A stretch of 64,000 bases of DNA. Origin: Ollibium composti (GTDB lineage: Bacteria; Pseudomonadota; Alphaproteobacteria; Rhizobiales; Rhizobiaceae). The DNA lies in assembly GCF_004801285.1 (NCBI RefSeq), contig NZ_SSNY01000016.1, positions 1 through 64,000 of the forward strand, in the 5' to 3' direction. Below the pieces are notes generated by a model. The model was not told the origin of the DNA. It ran no database searches and saw nothing but the letters and a program-made list of their open reading frames with translations. Shown one piece after another: positions 24,672 through 32,234 of this stretch; within the stretch, counting starts at the first letter, position 1; every line of letters begins with the position of its first letter. A program made the position numbers and the translations under genes.

Positions 24672-25979
24672 ATGATCCCACGCTATTCCCGGCCGGAAAT
24701 GGTCGCCATCTGGTCGCCGGAGACGCGCTTCCGCATCTGGTTTGAGATCGAGGCGCATGCCTGCGACGCGCTGGCCGAACTCGGCGTCATCCCGAAGGAA
24801 GCGGCCAAAACCATCTGGGAAAAGGGCGGCGCTGCGACCTTCGACGTCGAGCGCATCGACGAGATCGAGCGCGTCACCAAGCACGACGTCATCGCCTTCC
24901 TCACCCATCTGGCCGAATTCGTCGGGCCGGACGCGCGTTTCATCCATCAGGGCATGACCTCGTCGGACGTGCTGGACACCTGCCTTGCCGTGCAATTGAC
25001 CCGCGCCAGCGACCTCCTGCTCGCCGACATCGACGGCCTGCTGGCGGCGCTGAAGCGGCGCGCCTTCGAGCACAAGGACACGATCACCATCGGCCGCAGC
25101 CACGGCATCCATGCCGAGCCGACCACCTTCGGCGTCAAGCTGGCGGAAGCCTATGCGGAATTTTCCCGCGCCCGCGAGCGGCTGGTGCATGCGCGCGAGG
25201 ACATCGCCACCTGCGCCATTTCCGGCGCCATCGGCACCTTCGCCAATATCGATCCCTATGTGGAAGAGCATGTAGCGAAAAAGCTCGGCCTGAAGCCGGA
25301 GCCGGTCTCGACGCAGGTCATCCCGCGCGACCGCCACGCCATGTTCTTCGCCACGCTCGGCGTCATCGCCTCGTCCATCGAGCGGCTGGCCATCGAGATC
25401 CGCCATCTGCAGCGCACCGAGGTGCTGGAAGCGGAGGAATATTTCTCGCCCGGCCAGAAGGGCTCGTCGGCCATGCCGCACAAGCGCAACCCGGTACTGA
25501 CCGAGAACCTGACCGGCCTTGCCCGCATGGTGCGCTCCTACGCCATGCCGGCGATGGAGAACGTCGCGCTATGGCACGAGCGCGATATCTCGCACTCGTC
25601 GGTCGAGCGCATGATCGGCCCGGACGCGACGGTGACGCTGGATTTCGCGCTTGTGCGGCTCACCAGCGTCGTCGACAAGCTGCTGGTCTATCCGGACAAT
25701 ATGCTGAAGAATTTGAATCGCTTCCGCGGGCTTGTTCACTCGCAGCGCGTGCTTCTGGCGCTGACGCAGACCGGCGTGTCGCGCGAGGACGCCTACCGGC
25801 TCGTCCAGCGCAACGCCATGAAGGTGTGGGAACAGGGCAAGGACTTCCTGGAAGAACTGCTGGCCGACAAGGACGTCACCGCAGCGCTGCCCGAGGCCGA
25901 AATCCGCGAGAAATTCGACCTTGGCTACCACACCAAGCATGTGGATACGATCTTCAGGCGGGTGTTCGGAGAAGCTTGA
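24672..25979 (+). CDS. purB: Adenylosuccinate lyase
   Basis: A 435-residue fumarase-superfamily lyase that splits SAICAR to AICAR and adenylosuccinate to AMP, both releasing fumarate. The start MIPRYSRPEMVAIWSPE, the TSSDVLDTCLAVQL motif, GRSHGIHAEPTTFG (catalytic His) and the superfamily signature GSSAMPHKRNP are all present. The length is normal. It lies upstream of the other purine genes but is separated from them by several unrelated genes. Confidence 0.97.
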   Translation: MIPRYSRPEMVAIWSPETRFRIWFEIEAHACDALAELGVIPKEAAKTIWEKGGAATFDVERIDEIERVTKHDVIAFLTHLAEFVGPDARFIHQGMTSSDVLDTCLAVQLTRASDLLLADIDGLLAALKRRAFEHKDTITIGRSHGIHAEPTTFGVKLAEAYAEFSRARERLVHAREDIATCAISGAIGTFANIDPYVEEHVAKKLGLKPEPVSTQVIPRDRHAMFFATLGVIASSIERLAIEIRHLQRTEVLEAEEYFSPGQKGSSAMPHKRNPVLTENLTGLARMVRSYAMPAMENVALWHERDISHSSVERMIGPDATVTLDFALVRLTSVVDKLLVYPDNMLKNLNRFRGLVHSQRVLLALTQTGVSREDAYRLVQRNAMKVWEQGKDFLEELLADKDVTAALPEAEIREKFDLGYHTKHVDTIFRRVFGEA

Positions 25980-26035
25980 GGCGGAACCGCCAGCTTCGCA
26001 TCGGCGTTTAATGGCGAATTTTCGCTGGAGCGCCC

Positions 26036-26242
26036 ATGCCGAAGACGGTGCGAATGCCCGAACCTGAAGAAGTGCCGATCCATACGCAGGAGCCTTCCGG
26101 CTGGCACGGCCATATCGGCTGGTTCCTGCGCGGCTTCGTGGCGGCGGCGCTGCTGTTTGGCGCCTTCCTCGTCTATCAGGACTATTCCAGCAGCGCTGTC
26201 GCCAGCCATGACGACACGCGCACGATCATCGTCGGGAAATAG
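26036..26242 (+). CDS. Small single-pass membrane protein (68 aa)
   Basis: A 68-residue protein with one transmembrane helix (HIGWFLRGFVAAALLFGAFLVYQ) preceded by an acidic, proline-rich cytoplasmic part (RMPEPEEVPIHTQEPSGWHG) and followed by a short polar tail. Function unknown. It follows purB by 56 bases and could be transcribed with it. Confidence 0.6.
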   Translation: MPKTVRMPEPEEVPIHTQEPSGWHGHIGWFLRGFVAAALLFGAFLVYQDYSSSAVASHDDTRTIIVGK

Positions 26243-26257
26243 ACGGCACGGCCGCTC

Positions 26258-27085
26258 TCAGGCAGCCGTCGCCACGGCCTTGTCCGGCACCAGCCGGATG
26301 AGCGTGCCCCATGGGTCCTGCTTCTCGCTTGCCGCCGACGCCTGCGAAGACCGCAACTCGACCCACGACAAGCCGCTGCGGGACGGATCGCGGCGACCGG
26401 CGCCGGGGCTCTGCCAGGTGTTGCCGGCGATGTGGTGGTGGTAGCCGCCCGACGACATGAAGGCCGCCTGCGTGCCGTAGCGCGCCACCGTGTCGAAGCC
26501 ATACGCCTCGTTCCAGAAGCTTTCGGCGGCTCGCGGGTCGCCGACGCGCAGGTGGACATGGCCGACGACAGTGTTTTCCGGCATACCCTGCCAGGGGGCG
26601 TCGCCTTCCGGCACCGAGCCGACAACGCCGGGAATATCCATGCGCGCGGTCGCCATCTTGACCATGCCGTTTTCCCACGCCCAGCCTTCATGCGGCCGGT
26701 CGGCATAGATCTCGATGCCGTTGCCTTCCGGATCGGTCAGGTAGAGCGCCTCGGAAACGATGTGGTCGGAGGCGCCGTCGATCTGGATACGATCGGCGAT
26801 GGCATGGTTGATCCAGCGGCCTAGGTCGGCGCGGCTGGGCAAAAGGAAGGCGGTATGGAAAAGACCGGCGGCACGCGGATCGTCCGGCTTGGCGGCGGCA
26901 TCGCGCTCCAGCACAAGCAGCGGGCGGCCGGGCGAGCCCAGTGTGATCGTCTCGCCGTCGCGCGACAGTTCCTGAAGGCCGACGACGGAACGATAGAAGT
27001 CGGCCAGCTTGTCGGCCTCGCGGGCCTTCAGGCCGACGCGGGCGACGCTGATTGGCGTGGTGGCGGCAAAGGGCAGTTCGCTCAT
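26258..27085 (-). CDS. Two-domain VOC protein, CatE-like extradiol dioxygenase
   Basis: A 275-residue protein with two vicinal-oxygen-chelate domains, similar in layout to catechol 2,3-dioxygenase CatE. Domain one covers about residues 10-130 (FYRSVVGLQELS, YLTDPEGNGIEIYAD). Domain two carries the likely iron ligands: a histidine in VVGHVHLRVGD, one in GGYHHHIAGNTW, and a glutamate in WVELRS. The ATG at 27085 has AAGGAG six bases upstream; an adjacent ATG at 27088 is possible. Divergent from a small hydrolase gene across a palindromic operator-like sequence. Confidence 0.87.
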   Translation of the reverse strand: MSELPFAATTPISVARVGLKAREADKLADFYRSVVGLQELSRDGETITLGSPGRPLLVLERDAAAKPDDPRAAGLFHTAFLLPSRADLGRWINHAIADRIQIDGASDHIVSEALYLTDPEGNGIEIYADRPHEGWAWENGMVKMATARMDIPGVVGSVPEGDAPWQGMPENTVVGHVHLRVGDPRAAESFWNEAYGFDTVARYGTQAAFMSSGGYHHHIAGNTWQSPGAGRRDPSRSGLSWVELRSSQASAASEKQDPWGTLIRLVPDKAVATAA

Positions 27086-27200
27086 CATGAACTCCTTGGG
27101 CGGCGCACGTCGCCGCGCTTGTGTGGTGCGCCGCATCCAGATGTGGCGCTTCCTTGCCCTACAGATCGTCCATCGCCATCGTTCACACAAGATAGATAAA

Positions 27201-27219
27201 TGCGAACATCGTGTTCACA
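27201..27219. promoter_or_regulatory. Candidate operator palindrome (GAACA-tcg-TGTTC)
   Basis: Perfect five-base arms separated by three bases, flanked by TG and CA, lie in the gap between the divergent dioxygenase-like and hydrolase genes. A further GTTCACAC half-site is at 27181-27188. The layout suits a dimeric repressor of the MarR or GntR kind, but no regulator gene is adjacent. Confidence 0.4.
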
Positions 27220-27284
27220 TTTTTGACTACGTTCCATCGACCGACGCGGTTGCGCGCCACGGTGCGGCTCGCTACATGCCGGCC

Positions 27285-27833
27285 ATGAAAGTCAAGGACG
27301 CAGATATCCTCATCGTGCCGGGCTACACCAATTCCGGCCCCGACCACTGGCAAAGCCGCTGGGAGGCGAAGCTCTCCACCGCCCGCCGAGTCGAGCAGGC
27401 GGAGTGGTCGAAGCCGGTGCGCGAAGACTGGACGGCGACAGTGGCAAAGGCCGTCAACGAAGCGGAAAAGCCGGTGGTGATCGTGGCGCATTCGCTCGGC
27501 GTGCCGAGCGTCGTGCAGGCGTTGCCGCACTTCCGCAACAAGATAGCCGGCGCCTTCTTCGTCGCGCCGCCCGACGTCGCCAATCCCGAGGTCAGGCCGC
27601 GCCACCTGATGACGTTCGGGCCCTACCCGCGCGATCCGCTGCCCTTTCCGTCGATCACCATCGCCAGCCGCAACGATCCCTACTGCGCCTTCGAGGTCGC
27701 CGAGGATATCGCCTCGGCTTGGGGCTCGCTGTTCATCGACGCTGGCGAGGCCGGCCACCTCAACAGCGAATCCGGCCACGGACCATGGCCGGAAGGCTCG
27801 ATGACCTTCGCGCAGTTCATGAGCAAGCTGTGA
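27285..27833 (+). CDS. RBBP9/YdeN-type serine hydrolase
   Basis: A 182-residue alpha/beta-hydrolase of the RBBP9/YdeN family: ILIVPGYTNSGPDHWQSRWE near the start, nucleophile elbow VIVAHSLGVPSV, catalytic acid in SRNDPYC and the histidine in GEAGHLNSESG. Family members are small cytosolic serine hydrolases of unclear substrate. An in-frame ATG at 27276 would add three residues. Divergent from the CatE-like gene. Confidence 0.87.
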   Translation: MKVKDADILIVPGYTNSGPDHWQSRWEAKLSTARRVEQAEWSKPVREDWTATVAKAVNEAEKPVVIVAHSLGVPSVVQALPHFRNKIAGAFFVAPPDVANPEVRPRHLMTFGPYPRDPLPFPSITIASRNDPYCAFEVAEDIASAWGSLFIDAGEAGHLNSESGHGPWPEGSMTFAQFMSKL

Positions 27834-27930
27834 ATGGTGAATGGTGAATGGTGAATGGTGAAGTCGGGGTTGAGAATCCTCGACCCGTCAACCTAACACA
27901 TTCTGTCCATTTACTATTTTACCATTCACC
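27831..27930. repeat. Heptamer tandem repeat and inverted copy
   Basis: Four exact copies of TGAATGG run from 27831 to 27858; the first contains the stop codon of the hydrolase gene. An ACCATTCAC sequence at 27921-27929 is the reverse complement of two joined units, so the intergenic transcript could form a hairpin between the two convergent genes. Confidence 0.7.
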
Positions 27931-27933
27931 GCT

Positions 27934-28707
27934 CTACTTCCCGATCGCTTCCCTGATGTTGCCGATCAGGGTCTTGGCGCCGAGCGCGATCAGCGCGTGC
28001 TCGGAACATCCGGCCAGCAACCGATAGCCCATCTTGACGGCGCGGCCGGCCATCTTCGGGTCGATGATGTAGATGGCACAGTGCTTGCCGGCCGCGCGCG
28101 CCCGGGTCGCTACGGCGCCGACCGTCTCCATCATGTCCTCGAGCGTCGAATCCACCTTGGCGCCCTTCGTCCAGGCAATGGAGAAGTCCGACGGGCCGAG
28201 GAAGATGCCGTCGATGCCGGGCGTGGCCAAAATGCCGTCCAGCGCGTCGAGCGCGGCGCGCGTCTCGATCATGGCGAAGGCCAGCGTGCGCTGGTTGCTG
28301 GTCGCGAGCCACTCGGCGTGATCGCCCTTGCCGTGCCGCGGAAAGGCGTAGGTAGGCCCCCAGGAGCGCCCGCCCAGCGGAGGATACTTCATCGATTCGG
28401 CGAAAGCCTTGGCGTCGGCGACCGAATTGATCATCGGGGCGATGACCGCCTCGGCGCCGAAATCCAGCGCTCGGCTGGCCATGTCGAAGCGGCCGACCGG
28501 GATGCGTACGATCGCCGGCTTGTCCGCTGCCAGGACCGGGGCGATGGAGCGCAGCACGCTGTCCTCGTTATGGCCGCCGTGCTGCATGTCGAGCGTGACG
28601 CAGTCGAAGCCCTGCCTGGCGACGATCTCCACCGTCAGCGCGTCCGGCACGCCGGACCAAGCGGAAATCAGGGTTTCGTCAGCCTCCAGGCGCGTTCTCA
28701 GCGACAT
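27934..28707 (-). CDS. HpcH/HpaI-family aldolase
   Basis: A 257-residue class II pyruvate-type aldolase of the HpcH/HpaI family (4-hydroxy-2-oxoheptanedioate or 2-dehydro-3-deoxyglucarate aldolase type). It shows FDCVTLDMQHGGHNED (active-site His), IVRIPVGRF (catalytic Arg), VIAPMINSVADAKAFAESMKYPP and IFLGPSDFSIAW. The reaction is reversible cleavage of a 2-keto-hydroxy acid to pyruvate and an aldehyde. No pathway neighbours are present, so the substrate is uncertain. Confidence 0.9.
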   Translation of the reverse strand: MSLRTRLEADETLISAWSGVPDALTVEIVARQGFDCVTLDMQHGGHNEDSVLRSIAPVLAADKPAIVRIPVGRFDMASRALDFGAEAVIAPMINSVADAKAFAESMKYPPLGGRSWGPTYAFPRHGKGDHAEWLATSNQRTLAFAMIETRAALDALDGILATPGIDGIFLGPSDFSIAWTKGAKVDSTLEDMMETVGAVATRARAAGKHCAIYIIDPKMAGRAVKMGYRLLAGCSEHALIALGAKTLIGNIREAIGK

Positions 28708-28760
28708 CCGTCCATCCTCATTGGCTGAATCCAGTTTCAGCCGGAAATGCCTCGAAAGGC

Positions 28761-28789
28761 AAAGAAAAACCGCCCGGAAAGCCGGGCGG
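28761..28789 (-). terminator. Rho-independent terminator of the DUF1476 gene
   Basis: On the minus strand an eight-base-pair GC stem (CCGCCCGG/CCGGGCGG, loop of four) is followed at once by TTTTTCTTT. It lies 27 bases beyond the stop codon of the ATPase inhibitor gene and matches that gene's direction. Confidence 0.85.
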
Positions 28790-28815
28790 TCGATTGGTCC
28801 ACGAGAAGCGTCCGA

Positions 28816-29139
28816 TCAATCGGCGTTCTTCACCTGCTCGGCCGCGGCCGCCATCAACTCGTCCATGGTGCGGCGGATCTGGTGGTCCGACTGGTCGACG
28901 CCGGCGGCGTCGAAATCCTTGCGGATCTTGCGGAAAACGTCGTGGTCGCCGGCTTCCTCGAAATCGGAATTGACCACTTCCTTGGCATAGGCGTCGGCGT
29001 CGGTGCCGGTCTTGCCGAGTTTTTCCGCAGCCCACAGGCCGAGCGCCTTGTTGCGGCGGGCCACTGCCCGGAATTTCTGTTCCTCATCGAGCGCGAACTT
29101 GCGCTCGAAGCCTTCCTGGCGGTCTTTCATGCTGGTCAT
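28816..29139 (-). CDS. ATP synthase zeta-type inhibitor (DUF1476)
   Basis: A 107-residue helical protein of family DUF1476, the zeta subunit that in alphaproteobacteria such as Paracoccus inserts into F1-ATPase and blocks reverse rotation. Typical segments are MKDRQEGFERKFALDEEQKFR (N-terminal inhibitory region), ARRNKALGLWAAEKLG, and DHQIRRTMDELMAAAAEQV. The ATG at 29139 follows GGAGGGA. A terminator follows the gene. Confidence 0.9.
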   Translation of the reverse strand: MTSMKDRQEGFERKFALDEEQKFRAVARRNKALGLWAAEKLGKTGTDADAYAKEVVNSDFEEAGDHDVFRKIRKDFDAAGVDQSDHQIRRTMDELMAAAAEQVKNAD

Positions 29140-29282
29140 GGCATTCCCTCCGGTGGAAAAGCGAGTCATCGCCGGTGAATATGTCGTCGCCGAGCACAAA
29201 CCAAATGGGCGCGGATCGGTCAATATGCAAGCTCCCATGCTGCACCGCGACATTCCGGTTTCAAATCGGTTGATTGGCCGTA

Positions 29283-29297
29283 TTGCTCATTGAGCAA
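29283..29297. promoter_or_regulatory. 15-bp palindrome upstream of purC
   Basis: TTGCTCA and TGAGCAA face each other across one base, 110 bases before the purC start. It could be a repressor operator or a short hairpin in the leader. No purine repressor gene is in the window. Confidence 0.35.
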
Positions 29298-29406
29298 AGG
29301 CTGCGATTGAGGTAGGACCGCGATTGAAACCTCCCACGCCGCATCGTGCGCGCAAGAAAGGGACCAGTCGCTTGACGCCTGCCCTTCCAGCCAGAGAAAA
29401 CACCCC

Positions 29407-30198
29407 ATGAAGTCACGCCGCCGCATCTACGAAGGCAAGGCCAAGATCCTTTACGAAGGACCGGAGCCGGGAACGCTGATCCAGTTCTTCAAGGACGACG
29501 CCACCGCCTTCAACAAGAAGAAACACGAAGTGGTGGACGGCAAGGGCGTGCTCAACAACCGCATTTCCGAGCACATCTTCAACCATCTCAACCGCATGGG
29601 CATCCCGACCCATTTCATCCGCCGCCTCAACATGCGCGAGCAGTTGATCAAGGAAGTCGAGATCATCCCGCTGGAAGTGGTGGTGCGCAACGTCGCCGCC
29701 GGCTCGCTGGCCAAGCGCCTCGGCATGGAGGAAGGCACGGTGCTGCCGCGCTCGATCATCGAATTCTATTACAAGGCCGACGCGCTCGACGACCCGATGG
29801 TGTCGGAAGAGCATATCACCGCCTTCGGCTGGGCGAGCCCGCAGGAAATCGACGACATCATGGCGCTGGCCATCCGCGTCAACGACTTCCTCTCCGGCCT
29901 GTTCCTCGGCGTCGGCATCCAGCTCGTCGACTTCAAGATCGAATGCGGCCGTCTGTTCGAGGGCGACATGATGCGCATCGTCGTCGCCGACGAGATTTCC
30001 CCGGATTCCTGCCGGCTGTGGGACGTCGCCACGCAGGACAAGCTCGACAAGGACCGTTTCCGCCGCGACATGGGCGGGCTGGTCGAAGCCTATCAGGAAG
30101 TGGCCCGCCGCCTCGGCATCATGAACGAGAACGAGCCGCCGCGCCCGACCGGCCCGGTGCTGGTCTCCTCCAGCGACCCCAAGACCACCAAGCACTGA
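29407..30198 (+). CDS. purC: SAICAR synthetase
   Basis: A 263-residue phosphoribosylaminoimidazole-succinocarboxamide synthase, which joins aspartate to CAIR with ATP in purine synthesis. The ATP-grasp-like fold shows RRIYEGKAKILYEGPEPGTL, the VVRNVAAGSLAKRLGMEEG loop, and LVDFKIECGR ... DEISPDSCRLWD. Length is normal. It starts an operon with purS, a small unknown gene and purQ. Confidence 0.97.
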   Translation: MKSRRRIYEGKAKILYEGPEPGTLIQFFKDDATAFNKKKHEVVDGKGVLNNRISEHIFNHLNRMGIPTHFIRRLNMREQLIKEVEIIPLEVVVRNVAAGSLAKRLGMEEGTVLPRSIIEFYYKADALDDPMVSEEHITAFGWASPQEIDDIMALAIRVNDFLSGLFLGVGIQLVDFKIECGRLFEGDMMRIVVADEISPDSCRLWDVATQDKLDKDRFRRDMGGLVEAYQEVARRLGIMNENEPPRPTGPVLVSSSDPKTTKH

Positions 30199-30209
30199 GG
30201 ACCCGCCGC

Positions 30210-30452
30210 GTGATCAAGGCCCGCGTTACCGTAACCCTCAAGACCGGCGTCCTCGACCCGCAGGGCAAGGCGATCGAGCACGCGCTGACCGGCCTCGGCT
30301 TCGGCGGCGTCGGCGCCGTCAGGCAAGGCAAGGTGTTCGACATCGAGATCGACGGCGCCGACAAGGCACAAGCCGAAGCCGACCTCAAGGCCATGTGCGA
30401 CAAGCTGCTGGCGAATACGGTGATTGAGAACTATAGTGTAGCCATTACCTGA
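30210..30452 (+). CDS. purS: FGAM synthase subunit PurS
   Basis: An 80-residue PurS, the small dimeric bridge subunit of the three-part formylglycinamidine ribonucleotide synthase (PurL-PurQ-PurS). The sequence IKARVTVTLKTGVLDPQGKAIEHAL is typical. It starts with GTG, with GAGG nine bases upstream, 11 bases after the purC stop. Confidence 0.95.
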   Translation: MIKARVTVTLKTGVLDPQGKAIEHALTGLGFGGVGAVRQGKVFDIEIDGADKAQAEADLKAMCDKLLANTVIENYSVAIT

Positions 30453-30471
30453 GGTTGTACCGGAGGGTAGG

Positions 30472-30732
30472 ATGGCGGAAGTCGATGGCGATCTGATCTA
30501 CGAAATCCTCAAAAGCATTCAGGGCAGACTCGACAAGATCGATGCCGGCATCGGTGAGATCCGACATGAAATCGTTTCGCTGCGGCTCAACCAGATGGGC
30601 ATGCAGAACGATATTCATAACATCTACGGCGTCCTTGCCCGCCACGACGAACGCCTCGAACGCATAGAACATCGCCTCGACCTGCGCGAACTGGCCGAGA
30701 AATCCCAGACCCCATACGAGCCGCCCAAATGA
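30472..30732 (+). CDS. Small coiled-coil protein inside the purine operon
   Basis: An 86-residue protein, largely one predicted amphipathic coiled coil (LIYEILKSIQGRLDKIDAGI, then GVLARHDERLERIEHRLDLRE). No domain is recognised. It has its own strong ribosome site (GGAGG six bases before the ATG), sits 19 bases after purS, and its stop overlaps the purQ start (ATGA), so PurQ synthesis is probably coupled to its translation. It is not one of the known FGAM synthase subunits. Confidence 0.75.
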   Translation: MAEVDGDLIYEILKSIQGRLDKIDAGIGEIRHEIVSLRLNQMGMQNDIHNIYGVLARHDERLERIEHRLDLRELAEKSQTPYEPPK

Positions 30733-31397
30733 AATCCGCCGTCGTCCTCCTTCCCGGCCTCAACCGCGACCGCGACATGATCGCGGCGCTGACCAAGATT
30801 TCCGGCGCCGCACCCGCGACCGTGTGGCAGACCGACACGGAAATCCCCGACGTCGACCTGATCGCCATTCCCGGCGGTTTCTCCTTCGGCGACTACCTGC
30901 GCTGCGGGGCGATCGCGGCGCGCTCGCCGGTCATGCGCGCGGTGGCGGAGAAGGCGGCCAAGGGCGTCATGGTCGTCGGCGTGTGCAACGGCTTCCAGAT
31001 CCTCGTCGAGGCCGGCCTGCTGCCCGGCGCGTTGATGCGCAACGCCTCGCTGAAATTCGTCTGCCGTGAAGTGAAGCTTCAGGTCGCCAACGCCAACACG
31101 GCGTTCACCCGCGGCTACCGGCAGCATCAGGTCATCCGCTGTCCTGTGGCGCATCACGACGGCAACTATTTCGCCGACGAGGAAACGCTGGCGCGCATCG
31201 AGGGTGAAGGCCAGGTGGTGTTCCGCTATGCCGAGGGGACCAACCCGAACGGCTCGGTCAACGACATCGCCGGCATCGTCTCGGCCAAGGGCAACGTGCT
31301 CGGCCTGATGCCGCACCCGGAAAACCTGATCGAGGCGGCACACGGCGGCAGCGACGGGCGCGCGCTGTTCGAGGGCGCGCTGGGGCTGGCGGCCTGA
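30729..31397 (+). CDS. purQ: FGAM synthase glutaminase subunit PurQ
   Basis: A 222-residue class I glutamine amidotransferase that hydrolyses glutamine and feeds ammonia to PurL. The nucleophile cysteine is in VVGVCNGFQILVEAGLLPGAL, and the His of the catalytic triad in LGLMPHPENLIE. Start overlaps the stop of the small coiled-coil gene. Together with PurS and the short-form PurL it completes the split enzyme. Confidence 0.96.
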   Translation: MKSAVVLLPGLNRDRDMIAALTKISGAAPATVWQTDTEIPDVDLIAIPGGFSFGDYLRCGAIAARSPVMRAVAEKAAKGVMVVGVCNGFQILVEAGLLPGALMRNASLKFVCREVKLQVANANTAFTRGYRQHQVIRCPVAHHDGNYFADEETLARIEGEGQVVFRYAEGTNPNGSVNDIAGIVSAKGNVLGLMPHPENLIEAAHGGSDGRALFEGALGLAA

Positions 31398-31477
31398 CAC
31401 CGCTTCCGAGCCGCTGGCGCGGCGCGGAAAAGTCTGAAATCCTGCTGCAAGCTGAACCCGAATCGACGGATGAGAGC

Positions 31478-31894
31478 ATGACGATCCGCTTTGCCGCCAC
31501 CTGCGCCCTCATCGCCCTGTCCGGCCTCGCGCTGGGCGCCTGCCAGTCCAAGTCCTACAACGGCGCGTCCGGCGGCGGCGGCAAGAGCGCGTCGCTCAAA
31601 GCCATGGAGCAGGTGGCGATCGCCGCGCACAAATGCTGGATCGCCTCGAAGGACCCGGCCTTCAAGCCCTACCAGATGGCCAACGAACTGAACAATTTCG
31701 GCGGCACGCCGCGCTTCCTGCTGGTGCCGGCCAAGCACTATGGCGGCAAGCCGCTGCTGGTGGTGCAGGCGAGCGGCAATTCCAGCCGCGTCGACGTTTA
31801 TGGCCCGCTGATGGACGGCGCGCTCGGCAGCCGCATCGGCGCCGACATCGCCCGCTGGCAGACCGGCTCCAGCGACTGCGGCACTGCCGCCTGA
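31478..31894 (+). CDS. Small lipoprotein, unknown function
   Basis: A 138-residue predicted lipoprotein: hydrophobic signal LIALSGLALGAC with lipobox cysteine about residue 22, then a glycine/serine-rich linker and a single domain containing AHKCWIASKDPAFKPYQMANELN. A second and a late cysteine (SSDCGTAA) may form a disulfide. Function unknown; it follows purQ on the same strand after 80 bases. Confidence 0.7.
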   Translation: MTIRFAATCALIALSGLALGACQSKSYNGASGGGGKSASLKAMEQVAIAAHKCWIASKDPAFKPYQMANELNNFGGTPRFLLVPAKHYGGKPLLVVQASGNSSRVDVYGPLMDGALGSRIGADIARWQTGSSDCGTAA

Positions 31895-31910
31895 AGCGCG
31901 CCGCGATCAA

Positions 31911-32150
31911 TCATTCCCAGGGAGGGCGAATACCCTCGCGATAGGCGTCGGCGCGGGAAATGCCGATGTCCTTGAGCTGTTCGTCGGTCATTTCGAGCAG
32001 CGCCAGGCGGCTGCGCCGGCGATCCGCCAGGTAGTCGAGCCAAGTGTAGAGCGAACGAATGACAACCGTGATGCGCCTGACGAAAGAGGCGCGCGGCGGC
32101 AGGAACCGCAAACCATCAGAATCCGTGATGATTGTATCGATTGTCTTCAT
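31911..32150 (-). CDS. DUF1127 protein
   Basis: A 79-residue protein with a C-terminal DUF1127 (YjiS-like) domain: YTWLDYLADRRRSRLALLEMTDEQLKDIGISRADAYREG. Small arginine-rich DUF1127 proteins in alphaproteobacteria bind RNA and influence carbon and phosphate metabolism. The ATG at 32150 has AGGTG upstream. It is divergent from the MocR regulator gene, with shared TGCAAT motifs between them. Confidence 0.9.
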   Translation of the reverse strand: MKTIDTIITDSDGLRFLPPRASFVRRITVVIRSLYTWLDYLADRRRSRLALLEMTDEQLKDIGISRADAYREGIRPPWE

Positions 32151-32151
32151 G

Positions 32152-32218
32152 ATTGCACCTGAACGGATCATGCTATCGGGATGCAATCTCTATGAATTGA
32201 CTTTCAAAACGGTGCAAT
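32152..32218. promoter_or_regulatory. TGCAAT motif cluster in the DUF1127-MocR gap
   Basis: Three copies of a TGCAAT core lie in the 84-base divergent gap: inverted at 32152-32157 (as ATTGCA), and direct at 32182-32187 and 32213-32218 (GTGCAAT). MocR-type regulators typically bind spaced direct repeats near their own promoters, so these are candidate sites for the adjacent regulator. Confidence 0.4.
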
Positions 32219-32234
32219 GTAGAAAATTGTCACC

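Noticed and set aside
27831..27930. Short repeat tract as a CRISPR remnant
   Set aside because: Units are seven bases, contiguous and without spacers; no cas genes are present.
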